Source of the DNA: Phocaeicola dorei
GTDB lineage: Bacteria; Bacteroidota; Bacteroidia; Bacteroidales; Bacteroidaceae
Direction of reading: 5' to 3'
Assembly (NCBI RefSeq): GCF_013009555.1
Contig: NZ_CP046176.1
Coordinates: forward strand, 2,015,501-2,079,500
DNA: 64,000 bases
Shown: piece after piece, positions 27,214 through 36,689 of the stretch
How the letters are laid out: each line of letters begins with the position of its first letter
Numbering within the stretch: the first letter of the stretch is position 1
Translations under genes and position numbers: made by a program
The notes under the pieces: model-generated
What the model was told of the DNA's origin: nothing
The model's input: only the letters and a program-made list of their open reading frames with translations
Databases searched by the model: none

Positions 27214-27882
27214 TTAGTCATTCTTTTTTTCTTGGTCCGGATTCGTAATGACTTCTTCGTTTTCCGGATGACTGCTGTTGTCTTCCTCTTCCTCGTCAAT
27301 GAAAAGTTCCGGTTGTTGGGGGCCTTTGTGTCTGAACAATATGGCTGCGGCTATTCCGGCCGCCGCGCCCCCCAAGTGTCCCTCCCAAGAAGTGGTGGAG
27401 GAGGCGAACTGCGGGAACATGTTCCATACCAGACTGCCATATAGAAAAGTGACAAGCAACGACAGGGCTACTAAAGGGACGTGTTTGCGGAGAATGCCAC
27501 TGAAGAACAGAAAAAAGGCGAGTGAATAAATTATACTGCTGGCACCTATATGCCATCCCGGCTTGCCTATTATAAATGTAAGTATTCCACTGACTATCCA
27601 GATGAAAAAAAGTATACCAATGCCCAAATCACGATAAAAGTAGAGCAGACACCATAATAAAAAAAGAAGAGGAAAAGTGTTCGCAAATAAATGTCCCCAA
27701 TCAGCGTGTATCAATGGAGAAGTGAAAATCCCCATTATTCCTTTGGTTTCTCTGGGATATATGCCCCAGGTGATAAAATCCCAATTCATGACACTTTCCA
27801 TTGTACGCAGGGTGTACAGAATGAAAAGAAGTAATAACGGAAGAGCAAAAGCCAATAGAATTTTTTGAATTTCAAGTTTCAT
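27214..27882 (-). CDS. Rhomboid family intramembrane serine protease
   Basis: 222 residues from the ATG at 27882 (MKLEIQKILLAF); a start at 27912 would add ten unlikely residues. Six membrane helices. Catalytic serine S115 in GASS (G-x-S-x) and catalytic H169 in GHLGG; the helix-2 motif H64-x-x-x-N68 (HLFANTF) that forms the oxyanion hole is present. Rhomboids cut membrane proteins within the bilayer. The C-terminal tail is acidic and polar (DEEEEDNSSHPENEEV). Substrate not predictable. Monocistronic. Confidence 0.92.
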   Translation of the reverse strand: MKLEIQKILLAFALPLLLLFILYTLRTMESVMNWDFITWGIYPRETKGIMGIFTSPLIHADWGHLFANTFPLLFLLWCLLYFYRDLGIGILFFIWIVSGILTFIIGKPGWHIGASSIIYSLAFFLFFSGILRKHVPLVALSLLVTFLYGSLVWNMFPQFASSTTSWEGHLGGAAAGIAAAILFRHKGPQQPELFIDEEEEDNSSHPENEEVITNPDQEKKND

Positions 27883-27959
27883 TTTGTCATAATTATGCTG
27901 ATTTCTGTGCAATACTACGGATATTTGAGCGAAAAATGAAAAATATTTTGCTATTTAAT

Positions 27960-27989
27960 TTTGCTTTATCCATTTAATTACTAATTTTG
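27960..27989 (+). promoter_or_regulatory. Promoter of the glycogen operon
   Basis: TTTG (27960-27963), 18 bases, TAATTTTG (27982-27989). The leader before the debranching-enzyme ATG at 28063 would be about 67 bases. Confidence 0.65.
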
Positions 27990-28062
27990 AGCGTTGCATA
28001 CAAAAATAATATGTGACATAAATTGATATGGAAATTTGATTTATAACCTTAAAATAACAACT

Positions 28063-30003
28063 ATGAGTTACTTACGATTTGACAAGACTCTTATGACGAA
28101 CCTCGGGGAATCATTACCGAAAGAAATTCTCCGCACAAACCGTTCAGGGGCTTACCATTGTACAACCATTGTTGATTGCAATACGAGAAAATATCATGGA
28201 TTGCTTGTCATTCCGGTGCCTGAACTGGATGATGAAAACCATGTATTGCTATCGTCGTTGGATGAAACAGTGATACAACACGGCGCTGAATTTAATCTGG
28301 GACTTCATAAGTATCAGGGCGACAATTACAGCCCAAGGGGACACAAGTATATCCGGGAATTCGAGTGTGAGAAAGTTCCTACCACTATATATCGGGTAGG
28401 TGGTGTGATTCTGAAGAAGGAAAAGCTTTTCGTTCATCATGAAAATAGAATTTTAATCCGTTATACTTTGTTGGAGGCACATTCGGCCACTACGTTGCGT
28501 TTGCGTCCGTTTCTGGCTTTCCGCAGTGTCCGTCAGTATACTCATGAGAACGCACAAGCCAGTCGTGACTATCAGGAGGTGGATAATGGAATTAAGACAT
28601 GCATGTATCCGGGCTATCCCGAATTATATATGCAATTGAACAAGAAGAACGAATTCCACTATCAGCCGGATTGGTATCGGGGAATTGAGTATCCCAAAGA
28701 GCAGGAGAGAGGATATGATTTTAATGAAGATTTGTACGTCCCGGGTTATTTTGAAGTGGACATAAAGAAAGGTGAAAGCATCGTCTTTTCAGGAGGTGTG
28801 TCCGAGGCCAGTACCCGTACATTAAAGAGAACCTTTGAAGAAGAGGTGGAAGAACGTACTCCACGTGATAATTTCCAGCACTGTCTGATAAATGCTGCTC
28901 ATCAGTTCTTGAATAAACAAGGAAATGAGTTTTATATTCTGGCAGGATATCCGTGGTTTAAATGCCGTGCGCGCGATATGTTTATTTCCCTGCCGGGACT
29001 GACATTGGCGATTGATGAAGTGGCTAAGTTTGAAATGGTGATGGAAACGGCCCGCAAGGCAATTCATGACTTTATTAATGATGAGCCTGATGATGTTAAA
29101 GTGTACGAAATGGAGCATCCTGATGTTTTGCTTTGGGCGGTGTGGTGTATCCAGCAATATGCCAAGATGGTGTCGCGCGACCAATGCCGTGAGAAATATG
29201 GTACATTGTTGCAAGACATTATGGAGTACCTTCGCCGGGAGAATCATCCGAATCTTTTCTTGCATTCCAATGGTCTGCTATATGCCAACGGCACAGAAAA
29301 GGCTATCACATGGATGAATTCTACCGCAAACGGACGCCCTGTGATTCCTCGTACAGGCTATATCGTAGAAATTAATGCTTTGTGGTATAATGCTTTACGC
29401 TTTACAAGTGAACTATTGAGCGAAGGTGGAAACAATAATTTGGCTGATGCGTTAAATGTATTGGCAGAAAAGACGGGGAAGGCTTTCGTGGATACTTTCT
29501 TGAATGAGTATGGTTATTTACTGGATTATGTGGATGGCAATATGATGGACTGGAGCGTGCGTCCGAACATGATATTTACTGTAGCATTCGACTATTCTCC
29601 GCTTGATGCCCGTCAGAAGAAAGGGGTGTTGGACATTGTGACCAAAGAACTGCTTACCCCGAAAGGGCTCCGTTCGCTCAGCCCGAAGAGTGGTGGTTAC
29701 AACCCAAATTATGTAGGTCCTCAGATGCAGCGTGATTATGCTTATCATCAAGGTACCGCATGGCCCTGGCTGGCAGGCTTCTATTTTGAAGCTTACCTTC
29801 GTATTTATAAGATGAGTGGTATAGGATTTGTGGAGCGTCAGCTGATAGGCTACGAAGACGAAATGACTTCTCATTGTATTGGCTCTATACCTGAACTGTT
29901 TGATGGTAACCCGCCTTTCAAAGGTCGTGGAGCTGTATCATTCGCTATGAATGTGGCAGAGATATTGCGAGTATTATATTTATTGAGTAAATACAATTAT
30001 TGA
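28063..30003 (+). CDS. Glycogen debranching enzyme (amylo-alpha-1,6-glucosidase)
   Basis: 646 residues from the ATG at 28063. The N-terminal domain (about 15-230) starts TNRSGAYHCTTIVDCNTRKYHGLLV, seen here as RSGAY and RKYHGLL, and is the beta-sandwich GDE_N domain; the C-terminal domain is an (alpha/alpha)6 barrel with AGYPWFKCRARDMFISLPGL, TWMNSTANGRPV, and YHQGTAWPWLAG, typical of GH133/GDE_C. It removes alpha-1,6 branches from glycogen in the cytoplasm. It leads a three-gene operon with a glycogen-synthase-like GT and a GH57 amylase. Confidence 0.94.
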   Translation: MSYLRFDKTLMTNLGESLPKEILRTNRSGAYHCTTIVDCNTRKYHGLLVIPVPELDDENHVLLSSLDETVIQHGAEFNLGLHKYQGDNYSPRGHKYIREFECEKVPTTIYRVGGVILKKEKLFVHHENRILIRYTLLEAHSATTLRLRPFLAFRSVRQYTHENAQASRDYQEVDNGIKTCMYPGYPELYMQLNKKNEFHYQPDWYRGIEYPKEQERGYDFNEDLYVPGYFEVDIKKGESIVFSGGVSEASTRTLKRTFEEEVEERTPRDNFQHCLINAAHQFLNKQGNEFYILAGYPWFKCRARDMFISLPGLTLAIDEVAKFEMVMETARKAIHDFINDEPDDVKVYEMEHPDVLLWAVWCIQQYAKMVSRDQCREKYGTLLQDIMEYLRRENHPNLFLHSNGLLYANGTEKAITWMNSTANGRPVIPRTGYIVEINALWYNALRFTSELLSEGGNNNLADALNVLAEKTGKAFVDTFLNEYGYLLDYVDGNMMDWSVRPNMIFTVAFDYSPLDARQKKGVLDIVTKELLTPKGLRSLSPKSGGYNPNYVGPQMQRDYAYHQGTAWPWLAGFYFEAYLRIYKMSGIGFVERQLIGYEDEMTSHCIGSIPELFDGNPPFKGRGAVSFAMNVAEILRVLYLLSKYNY

Positions 30004-30017
30004 AAGGAGGGACCTGT

Positions 30018-31283
30018 ATGAAAGTATTAATGTTTGGATGGGAATTTCCTCCCAAAATATATGGTGGTCTTGCTGTAGCATCTTACGGTATAACAAAAGG
30101 TTTGAGCCTGCAAGGTGATATGGAAACAACCTTCTGTTTGCCCAAACCTTGCGGCGACGAAGAAAAGTTTCTGAACATTATAGGCATGAACCAAGTGCCC
30201 ATTGTGTGGCGTGATGTGAATTACGATTACTTAAAGTCACGTCTTTCGACTTCGACTCCGGAACAGTATTATGCTTTCCGTGATCATATCTATTCTGATT
30301 TCTCGTACATGCACGTCAATGACCTGGGGTGTATGGAGTTTGCCGGCGGCTATCCGGGAAACCTTCATGATGAGATCAATAATTTTTCTATTATTGCAGG
30401 GGTGGTTGCGCGCCAGCAAGAATTTGATATTATCCATGCGCACGACTGGCTGACTTATCCGGCTGGTGTGCATGCCAAGCTGGTAAGTGGCAAACCTTTG
30501 TGTATCCATGTGCATGCTACTGATTTTGACCGTTCGCGCGGTAAGGTGAATCCTACGGTATATGCTATGGAAAAGAATGGCATGGATCATGCCGACTGTA
30601 TTATGTGTGTGTCCGAGCTGACCCGTCAGACAGTTATTCACCAATATCATCAAGACCCGCGCAAATGTTTTGCCATGCACAATGCCGTTTATCCGCTTTC
30701 GCAAGATTTGCTGGACATTCCTCGTCCTGATCATTCGAAAGAAAAAGTGGTGACTTTCCTGGGGCGTATCACGATGCAGAAAGGACCCGAGTATTTTGTG
30801 GAAGCCGCCGCATTGGTCTTGAAGCGTACCCGTAATATCCGTTTTGTAATGGCAGGATCGGGAGACATGCTGGATGCCATGATCAATCTGGCTGCGGAAC
30901 GAGGTATTGCAGACCGTTTTCACTTCCCGGGGTTCCAGCGTGGGCGTCAGGTTTATGAAGCATATAAAAACAGTGATGTATTCGTAATGCCTTCTGTGTC
31001 AGAACCTTTTGGTATTGCTCCTTTGGAGGCTATGCAGTGCGGAACTCCTTCTATCATCTCAAAACAATCGGGTTGCGGTGAAATTTTGGATAAAGTAATC
31101 AAGACCGATTATTGGGATATCAACGCAATGGCCGATGCCATCTATTCAATTTGTACGAATCCTTCTCTTTTCCAATATCTGCAGGAAGAAGGAAAGAAAG
31201 AAGTGGATGGCATTACATGGGAGAAAGTCGGCTTGAGAATCCGTGCCCTCTATGAGCAGGTGTTAAAAAACTATGGTAAATAA
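30018..31283 (+). CDS. Glycosyltransferase, glycogen-synthase-like (GT4/GT5)
   Basis: 421 residues from the ATG at 30018. This start has an unusually strong Shine-Dalgarno (AAAGGAGGG, 30003-30011) seven bases upstream, overlapping the end of the debranching gene. GT-B fold: N-terminal FGWEFPPKIYGGLAVA (the K-x-G-G-L-type sugar-nucleotide loop), HAHDWLTYPAG, and C-terminal EPFGIAPLEAMQCGTP (E-x7-E donor site). With debranching enzyme and GH57 amylase on either side it most likely elongates glycogen from ADP- or UDP-glucose. The donor is not determined by the sequence. Confidence 0.9.
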   Translation: MKVLMFGWEFPPKIYGGLAVASYGITKGLSLQGDMETTFCLPKPCGDEEKFLNIIGMNQVPIVWRDVNYDYLKSRLSTSTPEQYYAFRDHIYSDFSYMHVNDLGCMEFAGGYPGNLHDEINNFSIIAGVVARQQEFDIIHAHDWLTYPAGVHAKLVSGKPLCIHVHATDFDRSRGKVNPTVYAMEKNGMDHADCIMCVSELTRQTVIHQYHQDPRKCFAMHNAVYPLSQDLLDIPRPDHSKEKVVTFLGRITMQKGPEYFVEAAALVLKRTRNIRFVMAGSGDMLDAMINLAAERGIADRFHFPGFQRGRQVYEAYKNSDVFVMPSVSEPFGIAPLEAMQCGTPSIISKQSGCGEILDKVIKTDYWDINAMADAIYSICTNPSLFQYLQEEGKKEVDGITWEKVGLRIRALYEQVLKNYGK

Positions 31284-31301
31284 TAAAACAATAACTAGGA
31301 T

Positions 31302-32714
31302 ATGAAAACAATATGTCTTTATTTTGAAATACATCAAATTATCCATCTGAAACGCTATCGCTGTTTTGATATAGGCCGTGACCATTATTATTATGATGAT
31401 TATGAAAATGAGCGCGGCATCAGTGATATAGCCGAACGCTCGTATATTCCTGCGCTGAGTGCGTTGATTGAAATGGCAAAGAATCACGGTGATACTTTCA
31501 AGGTGGCTTTGTCTATCTCGGGTGTGGCGCTGGAACAGTTGGAAGTGCATGCGCCTGGTGTAATCGAGTTGTTGCATCAGTTGAATGAGACCGGATGTTG
31601 CGAATTCTTGTGCGAACCTTATTCTCACGGTCTTTCCTCATTGGCTAATGAAGATTGTTTCCGCGAAGAAGTGGAACGTATGCGTACCAAGATTAAACAA
31701 ATATTTGGCAAGGAGCCGAAAGTATTCCGTAACTCCAGCTTGATTTATTCGAATGATATTGGCGCTACGATAGCTGATATGGGCTTTAAAGGTATGTTGA
31801 CTGAAGGTGCAAAACATATTTTGGGTTGGAAGAGTCCGCACTATCTGTATCATTGCGCCATGAATCCGAACTTGAAGTTATTGCTTCGCGATTTCAAATT
31901 GTCTGATGACATCAGTCTGCGTTTCTCTAATTCCGAATGGAATGAATATCCGTTGTTTGCCGACAAATATATAGATTGGATTGCAGCTTTGCCGGAGGAG
32001 GAACAGGTTATCAATATTTTCATGGAACTTTCTGCTTTGGGTATCGCCCAGCCATTGTCTTCCAATATTCTGGAATTTATGAAAGCACTGCCTGTCTGCG
32101 CAAAAGAAAGAGGGGTTACTTTCTCTACTCCGACCGATATCATTACCAAACTGAAATCTGTGGATCAGGTGGATGTTCCTTATCCTATGTCATGGGTAGA
32201 CGAGGAACGCGATATCAGTCCGTGGTTAGGCAATGTGATGCAGCGTGAGGCTTTCAATAAACTTTATAGTGTGGCAGAACGTGTTCATTTGTGCGATGAT
32301 CGCCGTATTAAGCAGGATTGGGATTATTTGCAGGCAAGTAATAATTTCCGCTTCATGACCACTAAGAATACCGGTATTTGGTTGAATCGTGGAATTTATG
32401 ATTCTCCGTATGATGCTTTCACCAACTACATGAATATTTTGGGTGATTTTATAAGTCGTGTCAATTCGTTGTATCCGGTGGATATGGATAACGAAGAATT
32501 AAATTCGTTGCTTACTACCATTAAGAACCAGGGCGAGGAATTGGTGGCTTTGAACAAGGAAGTGGAGAGATTGCAGGCTAAACTGGAGAAAGCTGAAGGC
32601 AAGAAGGCTTCTGCCGTAAAGAAAGAACCTGCTGCCAAGAAACCGGCGGCGGCAAAGAAAGCGGCGGCAAAGAAGCCGGTTGCCAAGAAAGCTGCTTCGA
32701 AGAAAGAAGAATAA
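31302..32714 (+). CDS. GH57 alpha-amylase/glucanotransferase with Lys/Ala-rich tail
   Basis: 470 residues, 18 bases after the glycosyltransferase gene. GH57 features: FEIHQ (8-12), EFLCEPYSHGLSSL (101-114) containing the likely nucleophile Glu (E101 or E105), and VFRNSSLIYSND (141-152). The segment INIFMELSALG (237-247) stands where Bacteroidales GH57 enzymes usually have a D-x-E-T-F-G-type motif with the acid/base Asp; here it is Glu242 and no D is present. Residues 400-432 are a coiled coil and 433-470 a histone-H1-like tail of AKK repeats. It should act on glycogen in the cytoplasm. Confidence 0.88.
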   Translation: MKTICLYFEIHQIIHLKRYRCFDIGRDHYYYDDYENERGISDIAERSYIPALSALIEMAKNHGDTFKVALSISGVALEQLEVHAPGVIELLHQLNETGCCEFLCEPYSHGLSSLANEDCFREEVERMRTKIKQIFGKEPKVFRNSSLIYSNDIGATIADMGFKGMLTEGAKHILGWKSPHYLYHCAMNPNLKLLLRDFKLSDDISLRFSNSEWNEYPLFADKYIDWIAALPEEEQVINIFMELSALGIAQPLSSNILEFMKALPVCAKERGVTFSTPTDIITKLKSVDQVDVPYPMSWVDEERDISPWLGNVMQREAFNKLYSVAERVHLCDDRRIKQDWDYLQASNNFRFMTTKNTGIWLNRGIYDSPYDAFTNYMNILGDFISRVNSLYPVDMDNEELNSLLTTIKNQGEELVALNKEVERLQAKLEKAEGKKASAVKKEPAAKKPAAAKKAAAKKPVAKKAASKKEE

Positions 32715-32811
32715 CAGAAATAGTATAAAGGACTTAAGAATTCACCGTTGTGCTTTCGGAAAACTGGTTTTAAGGTTGGAAGAGGCGGAACGGTGTTTTT
32801 CTATATAAAAG

Positions 32812-32842
32812 TTTGCTGCATTGAATATTTTATTTACCTTTG
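32812..32842 (+). promoter_or_regulatory. Promoter ahead of leader ORF and biotin operon
   Basis: TTTG (32812-32815), 19 bases, TACCTTTG (32835-32842): a consensus Bacteroides promoter. The transcript would start near 32849, 16 bases before the ATG at 32865. Confidence 0.75.
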
Positions 32843-32864
32843 CCAATCTCAGATACGAAAAAAT

Positions 32865-33233
32865 ATGAAACAATTGTGCCAGAATAAACATACGATACGT
32901 TTCCGCTATTGGAACCGGAAGAAGTACGCTATATTTTATAGTTTGGGCAAATGTGTAACTATTGGTAACCTGAAAAAGGAGATTGCCGATGTATCGTTGG
33001 GTAAACAGGCAAATGTTTGCACGGCATTCTCTGTTTGCTCTTCCGCACGGAAAGAGGATGCTGGAGAGGAATATGAAGAAGGAATGCCCCCTGTTGAATC
33101 TATGTTGCAAATGCTTCGGATCCAACTGCCTCAACCACAGGTGGCTGATGTGATTTGTCTTTTTTATTTGAATAAATATTGTTTGCCGGAAAGATGTGCC
33201 ATGCATCTTTTCGGCTTTTTTGTCTTAATATGA
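32865..33233 (+). CDS. Unknown 122-aa protein leading the biotin operon
   Basis: 122 residues from the ATG at 32865; the frame is open further upstream, but the promoter at 32812-32842 makes those starts impossible. Basic N-terminus ([20 protein letters not shown]) followed by [18 protein letters not shown], an acidic middle, and a hydrophobic end rich in Cys and Phe. No signal peptide or known domain. It ends seven bases before bioB, and codons 107-119 contain an intrinsic terminator hairpin. It could be a regulator, or a long leader whose translation governs read-through into bioB. Function not known. Confidence 0.6.
   Translation: MKQLCQNKHTIRFRYWNRKKYAIFYSLGKCVTIGNLKKEIADVSLGKQANVCTAFSVCSSARKEDAGEEYEEGMPPVESMLQMLRIQLPQPQVADVICLFYLNKYCLPERCAMHLFGFFVLI
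33185..33221 (+). terminator. Intrinsic terminator / putative attenuator before bioB
   Basis: GCCGGAAAGATG (33185-33196) pairs with CATCTTTTCGGC (33204-33215), 12 bp with one G-U, loop of 7, then TTTTTT (33216-33221). It lies inside the last codons of the 122-aa ORF and 20 bases before the bioB start, so it must be bypassed for bioB expression from the upstream promoter. No other promoter box is obvious between it and bioB. Confidence 0.75.
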
Positions 33234-33240
33234 ACTGTAT

Positions 33241-34200
33241 ATGATGCTGAATGAAATAAGAAACAAAGTGCTGGGCGGTGAGAAGATTACCGTAGAAGAA
33301 GCCTGTTGGCTGTCCTGCAAGGCAGAGAAACAGGATTTGTATGATGCAGCTCATGAGATAACACAGGTCTGGGCTTCCCGGAAATTCGATATGTGTTCCA
33401 TCATCAATGCTAAATCCGGTAAATGTCCTGAGAATTGTAAATGGTGCGCACAGTCTGCACATTATGAAACAAAAGTGGATGTTTATGATTTGGTTGGGAA
33501 GGAAGAATGTCTGCGCCATGCTTTGTATAACGAAGCGCAGGGAGTATCCCGTTTTTCTTTGGTGACCAGCGGCAGGAAACCGGGTAGCCGGAACTTGAAC
33601 CGGCTATGTGAGACAACAGAATACATGCGTGCGCATTCGCATATTCAGTTATGCGCTTCTTTAGGATTGCTGGATGAGGCGGAATTGAGACGGCTGTTTA
33701 AGGCAGGCATCACCCGTTATCATTGTAATCTGGAAACGGCTCCCTCTTATTTTTCATCTCTATGTTCTACTCATACACAAGAACAGAAATTAGAAACGTT
33801 GCAGGCAGCACGCAGGGTGGGGATGGATGTATGCAGCGGAGGAATCATCGGCATGGGCGAAACAATGGAACAGCGTATTGAGTTTGCTTTTACACTGAGG
33901 GAATTGGAAGTACAGTCTATTCCTATAAACCTGTTGCAGCCTATACCCGGCACTCCATTGGAAAAAATGGATCGTCTTGCAGAGGTGGAGATTCTGACAA
34001 CCATCGCTTTATTCCGTTTTATCAATCCCACAGCATTTCTTCGTTTTGCCGGAGGGCGTTCACTGATGAGTGTGGAAGCTGTAAAGAAAGCATTGTATAT
34101 CGGTATTAATTCTGCCATTGTGGGAGATTTGCTGACTACATTAGGTTCAAAAGTATCAGAAGATAAAATATTGATAGAAGAGGCCGGGTATTCGCTTTGA
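33241..34200 (+). CDS. bioB: Biotin synthase
   Basis: 319 residues. Radical-SAM enzyme that inserts sulphur into dethiobiotin. The SAM cluster motif C62-x3-C66-x2-C69 is in [12 protein letters not shown], and the conserved [15 protein letters not shown] and [10 protein letters not shown] segments are present. Slightly shorter than E. coli BioB (346). First of six contiguous biotin genes; expression is probably gated by the hairpin just upstream. Confidence 0.96.
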   Translation: MMLNEIRNKVLGGEKITVEEACWLSCKAEKQDLYDAAHEITQVWASRKFDMCSIINAKSGKCPENCKWCAQSAHYETKVDVYDLVGKEECLRHALYNEAQGVSRFSLVTSGRKPGSRNLNRLCETTEYMRAHSHIQLCASLGLLDEAELRRLFKAGITRYHCNLETAPSYFSSLCSTHTQEQKLETLQAARRVGMDVCSGGIIGMGETMEQRIEFAFTLRELEVQSIPINLLQPIPGTPLEKMDRLAEVEILTTIALFRFINPTAFLRFAGGRSLMSVEAVKKALYIGINSAIVGDLLTTLGSKVSEDKILIEEAGYSL

Positions 34201-34238
34201 TACATTATAAAGTTATTATAACAATAAGGAAGTAATAT

Positions 34239-35510
34239 ATGGAAAATTTTGACAGGGAGCATTTATGGCATCCTTATACATCGACTACTCATCCGCTGCC
34301 CACTTATAAAGTAAGACGGGCGGATGGAGTATATATAGAATTGGAGGACGGAAGATGTTTGATAGAAGGGATGTCTTCGTGGTGGTGCATGGTACATGGA
34401 TACAATCATCCGGTATTGAACCAAGCGCTCAAGGAACAGATAGACCGTATGAGCCATGTCATGTTCGGCGGACTGACACACGATCCGGCCATCGAATTAG
34501 GCAGGTTGTTGTTGAAGATTGTTCCTCCCCGTATGCAGAAAATATTTTATGCTGACTCCGGTTCGGTTGCGGTGGAAGTGGCATTGAAAATGGCCGTGCA
34601 ATATTGGTATGCGCAAGGGAAGGAAAAGAAAAATAATTTTGTAACTATTCAGTCCGGATATCATGGAGATACGTGGAATGCCATGTCTGTTTGTGATCCG
34701 GTGACCGGTATGCATCATATTTTTGGCCCTACATTGCCTGTGCGTTATTTTGTTCCTGCTCCCCGGTCGCGCTTTGACGGAATCTGGTATGAAGAGGATA
34801 TAGAGCCCTTGAGGGAAATATTGGAACAGCATCATGAAGAGATGGCCGCATTGATTCTGGAACCTATTGTACAAGGGGCGGGCGGAATGCGTTTTTATCA
34901 TCCTGAGTTTTTACGCCAGGCAGAGAAACTTTGCAGGCAATATCGGCTGTTGTTAATCTTTGATGAGATAGCGACAGGTTTCGGAAGGACGGGGAAACTG
35001 TTTGCTTGGGAGCATGCGGGTGTCCAGCCCGATATCATGTGCATAGGCAAGGCACTGACCGGTGGATACATGACTTTCTCTGCTGTCCTTGCCAGTGATG
35101 ATGTGGCTGATACAATTTCCGGCGGTTATCCGGGAGTCTTTATGCACGGCCCTACTTTTATGGGAAATCCGTTGGCTTGTGCCGTAGCGAAAGCATCCGT
35201 GGAATTATTGCTTTCCTATAGTTGGGAGGAAAAGGTAAAGGCCATTGAATCACAGTTGAAGAGGGAGCTGGCCCCTGCTGCTTTCTTGCCACAAGTGGCT
35301 GATGTGCGTGTATTGGGAGCTATCGGGGTTATTGAAGTGAAGAAACCGGTAGATATGGCTTTCATGCAACGTCGTTTTGTTGAAGAAGGGGTATGGGTAC
35401 GTCCTTTTGGAAAACTGGTGTATATCATGCCGCCTTTTATAATTCAGCCTGGAGAATTGAGCAAATTGACGCATTCACTGGTGAAGATAGTAAGAGAATT
35501 AAAAGAATAA
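34239..35510 (+). CDS. bioA: Adenosylmethionine-8-amino-7-oxononanoate aminotransferase
   Basis: 423 residues. PLP class III aminotransferase that turns KAPA into DAPA using SAM as amino donor. Seen: [22 protein letters not shown] start typical of Bio[31 protein letters not shown] Asp in [14 protein letters not shown], and the PLP lysine in [11 protein letters not shown]. It follows bioB by 38 bases, and its stop codon directly touches the GTG that precedes bioF. Confidence 0.96.
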   Translation: MENFDREHLWHPYTSTTHPLPTYKVRRADGVYIELEDGRCLIEGMSSWWCMVHGYNHPVLNQALKEQIDRMSHVMFGGLTHDPAIELGRLLLKIVPPRMQKIFYADSGSVAVEVALKMAVQYWYAQGKEKKNNFVTIQSGYHGDTWNAMSVCDPVTGMHHIFGPTLPVRYFVPAPRSRFDGIWYEEDIEPLREILEQHHEEMAALILEPIVQGAGGMRFYHPEFLRQAEKLCRQYRLLLIFDEIATGFGRTGKLFAWEHAGVQPDIMCIGKALTGGYMTFSAVLASDDVADTISGGYPGVFMHGPTFMGNPLACAVAKASVELLLSYSWEEKVKAIESQLKRELAPAAFLPQVADVRVLGAIGVIEVKKPVDMAFMQRRFVEEGVWVRPFGKLVYIMPPFIIQPGELSKLTHSLVKIVRELKE

Positions 35511-35537
35511 GTGATAGTACTGAGAGAAATAGAAAAA

Positions 35538-36689
35538 ATGAATTCATTAACAGATTGGGAAAGGGAATTAGCCCTGCTTGGAAATAAAAGTAATCTTCGT
35601 AAGTTGCCTGTTATCCGTCATTTGGGAAGAGAGGTGGAGGTGAATGGAAAAGTGATGCTTAACCTTTCATCCAACGATTATCTGGGATTGGCTGCTTATC
35701 TGCCATTACGTACGGAATTCTTGCAAAGTCTTATTCCCGACACCTTTCTTCCTTCCTCTTCATCCTCTCGGCTGCTGACAGGAAATTTTGATATCTATGT
35801 TCAGATAGAGGATTTGCTTGCCCGACTGTATCGGAAGGAAAGCGCGTTGGTTTTTAATAGTGGTTATCACATGAATGCCGGTATTCTTCCTGCAGTGAGC
35901 GATACTCGTACATTGATCCTTGCCGATAAACTGGTACATGCCAGTATTATTGACGGCATTCGTTTATCGGCGGCCAAGTGTATCCGATACCGGCATAACC
36001 GGTACGAACAATTGGAACAGTTGCTGGTTTCCAATCATGCCGGGTATGATAGAATAATTATTGTAACCGAAAGTATTTTCAGTATGGACGGTGATGAGGC
36101 CGATCTCCGTCGTTTGGTCACTTTGAAGCAACAATATGATAATGTATTGCTGTATGTGGATGAAGCGCATGCTGTAGGGGTGCGGGGGATGCATGGCCTG
36201 GGGTGTGCGGAAGAACAGGATTGTGTGGCTGACATCGATTTCTTATGTGGAACTTTTGGTAAAGCGTTAGCCTCGGTAGGAGGCTATATTGTTTGTTCGA
36301 AGACCATCCGTGATTATTTGGTCAATAAAATGCGTACATTCATATTTACAACGGCTCTTCCTCCTGTCAACTTGCTATGGACATTCTTTATCCTGGAGCA
36401 TTTGAACAGTTTCAGCTTCCGGAGGGAAAGGTTGAAGAAGATATCCTCTCTTTTGAAAGACGCGTTGGTAAAGAAAGGCTACGCTTGTCCTTCTACCAGC
36501 CATATTCTGCCAATGACGATAGGCGATAGCGGTGATACGGTGTTAAAGGCCGATTTCTTGCAGCGTAAAGGTTTTTATGCGTTGCCGGTGCGTCCTCCTA
36601 CTGTGCCCGAAGGAACATCGCGTATCCGTTTTTCGTTGACAGCGGATATTACTGAAGAAGAAATAAAAAGTCTGATAGAATTGATATGA
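35538..36689 (+). CDS. bioF: 8-amino-7-oxononanoate synthase
   Basis: 383 residues from the ATG at 35538; an in-frame GTG at 35511, immediately after bioA, is a possible alternative. PLP-dependent alpha-oxoamine synthase that condenses pimeloyl-ACP/CoA with alanine. Seen: NLSSNDYLGLA, SSSSRLLTGN, the PLP Asp in YVDEAHAVGVRG, and the PLP lysine in GTFGKALASVGGY. Its stop overlaps the bioG start (ATGA), so the two are translationally coupled. Confidence 0.96.
   Translation: MNSLTDWERELALLGNKSNLRKLPVIRHLGREVEVNGKVMLNLSSNDYLGLAAYLPLRTEFLQSLIPDTFLPSSSSSRLLTGNFDIYVQIEDLLARLYRKESALVFNSGYHMNAGILPAVSDTRTLILADKLVHASIIDGIRLSAAKCIRYRHNRYEQLEQLLVSNHAGYDRIIIVTESIFSMDGDEADLRRLVTLKQQYDNVLLYVDEAHAVGVRGMHGLGCAEEQDCVADIDFLCGTFGKALASVGGYIVCSKTIRDYLVNKMRTFIFTTALPPVNLLWTFFILEHLNSFSFRRERLKKISSLLKDALVKKGYACPSTSHILPMTIGDSGDTVLKADFLQRKGFYALPVRPPTVPEGTSRIRFSLTADITEEEIKSLIELI

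Noticed and set aside
31976..32248. Frameshift in the GH57 gene near the altered motif
   Set aside because: The main frame runs through to the end with family-like sequence on both sides; the alternative frame gives no GH57 motif.
33241..33260. Riboswitch controlling the biotin genes
   Set aside because: I see no known riboswitch fold; the hairpin before bioB is a plain terminator within an ORF, so translation-linked attenuation is the simpler idea.
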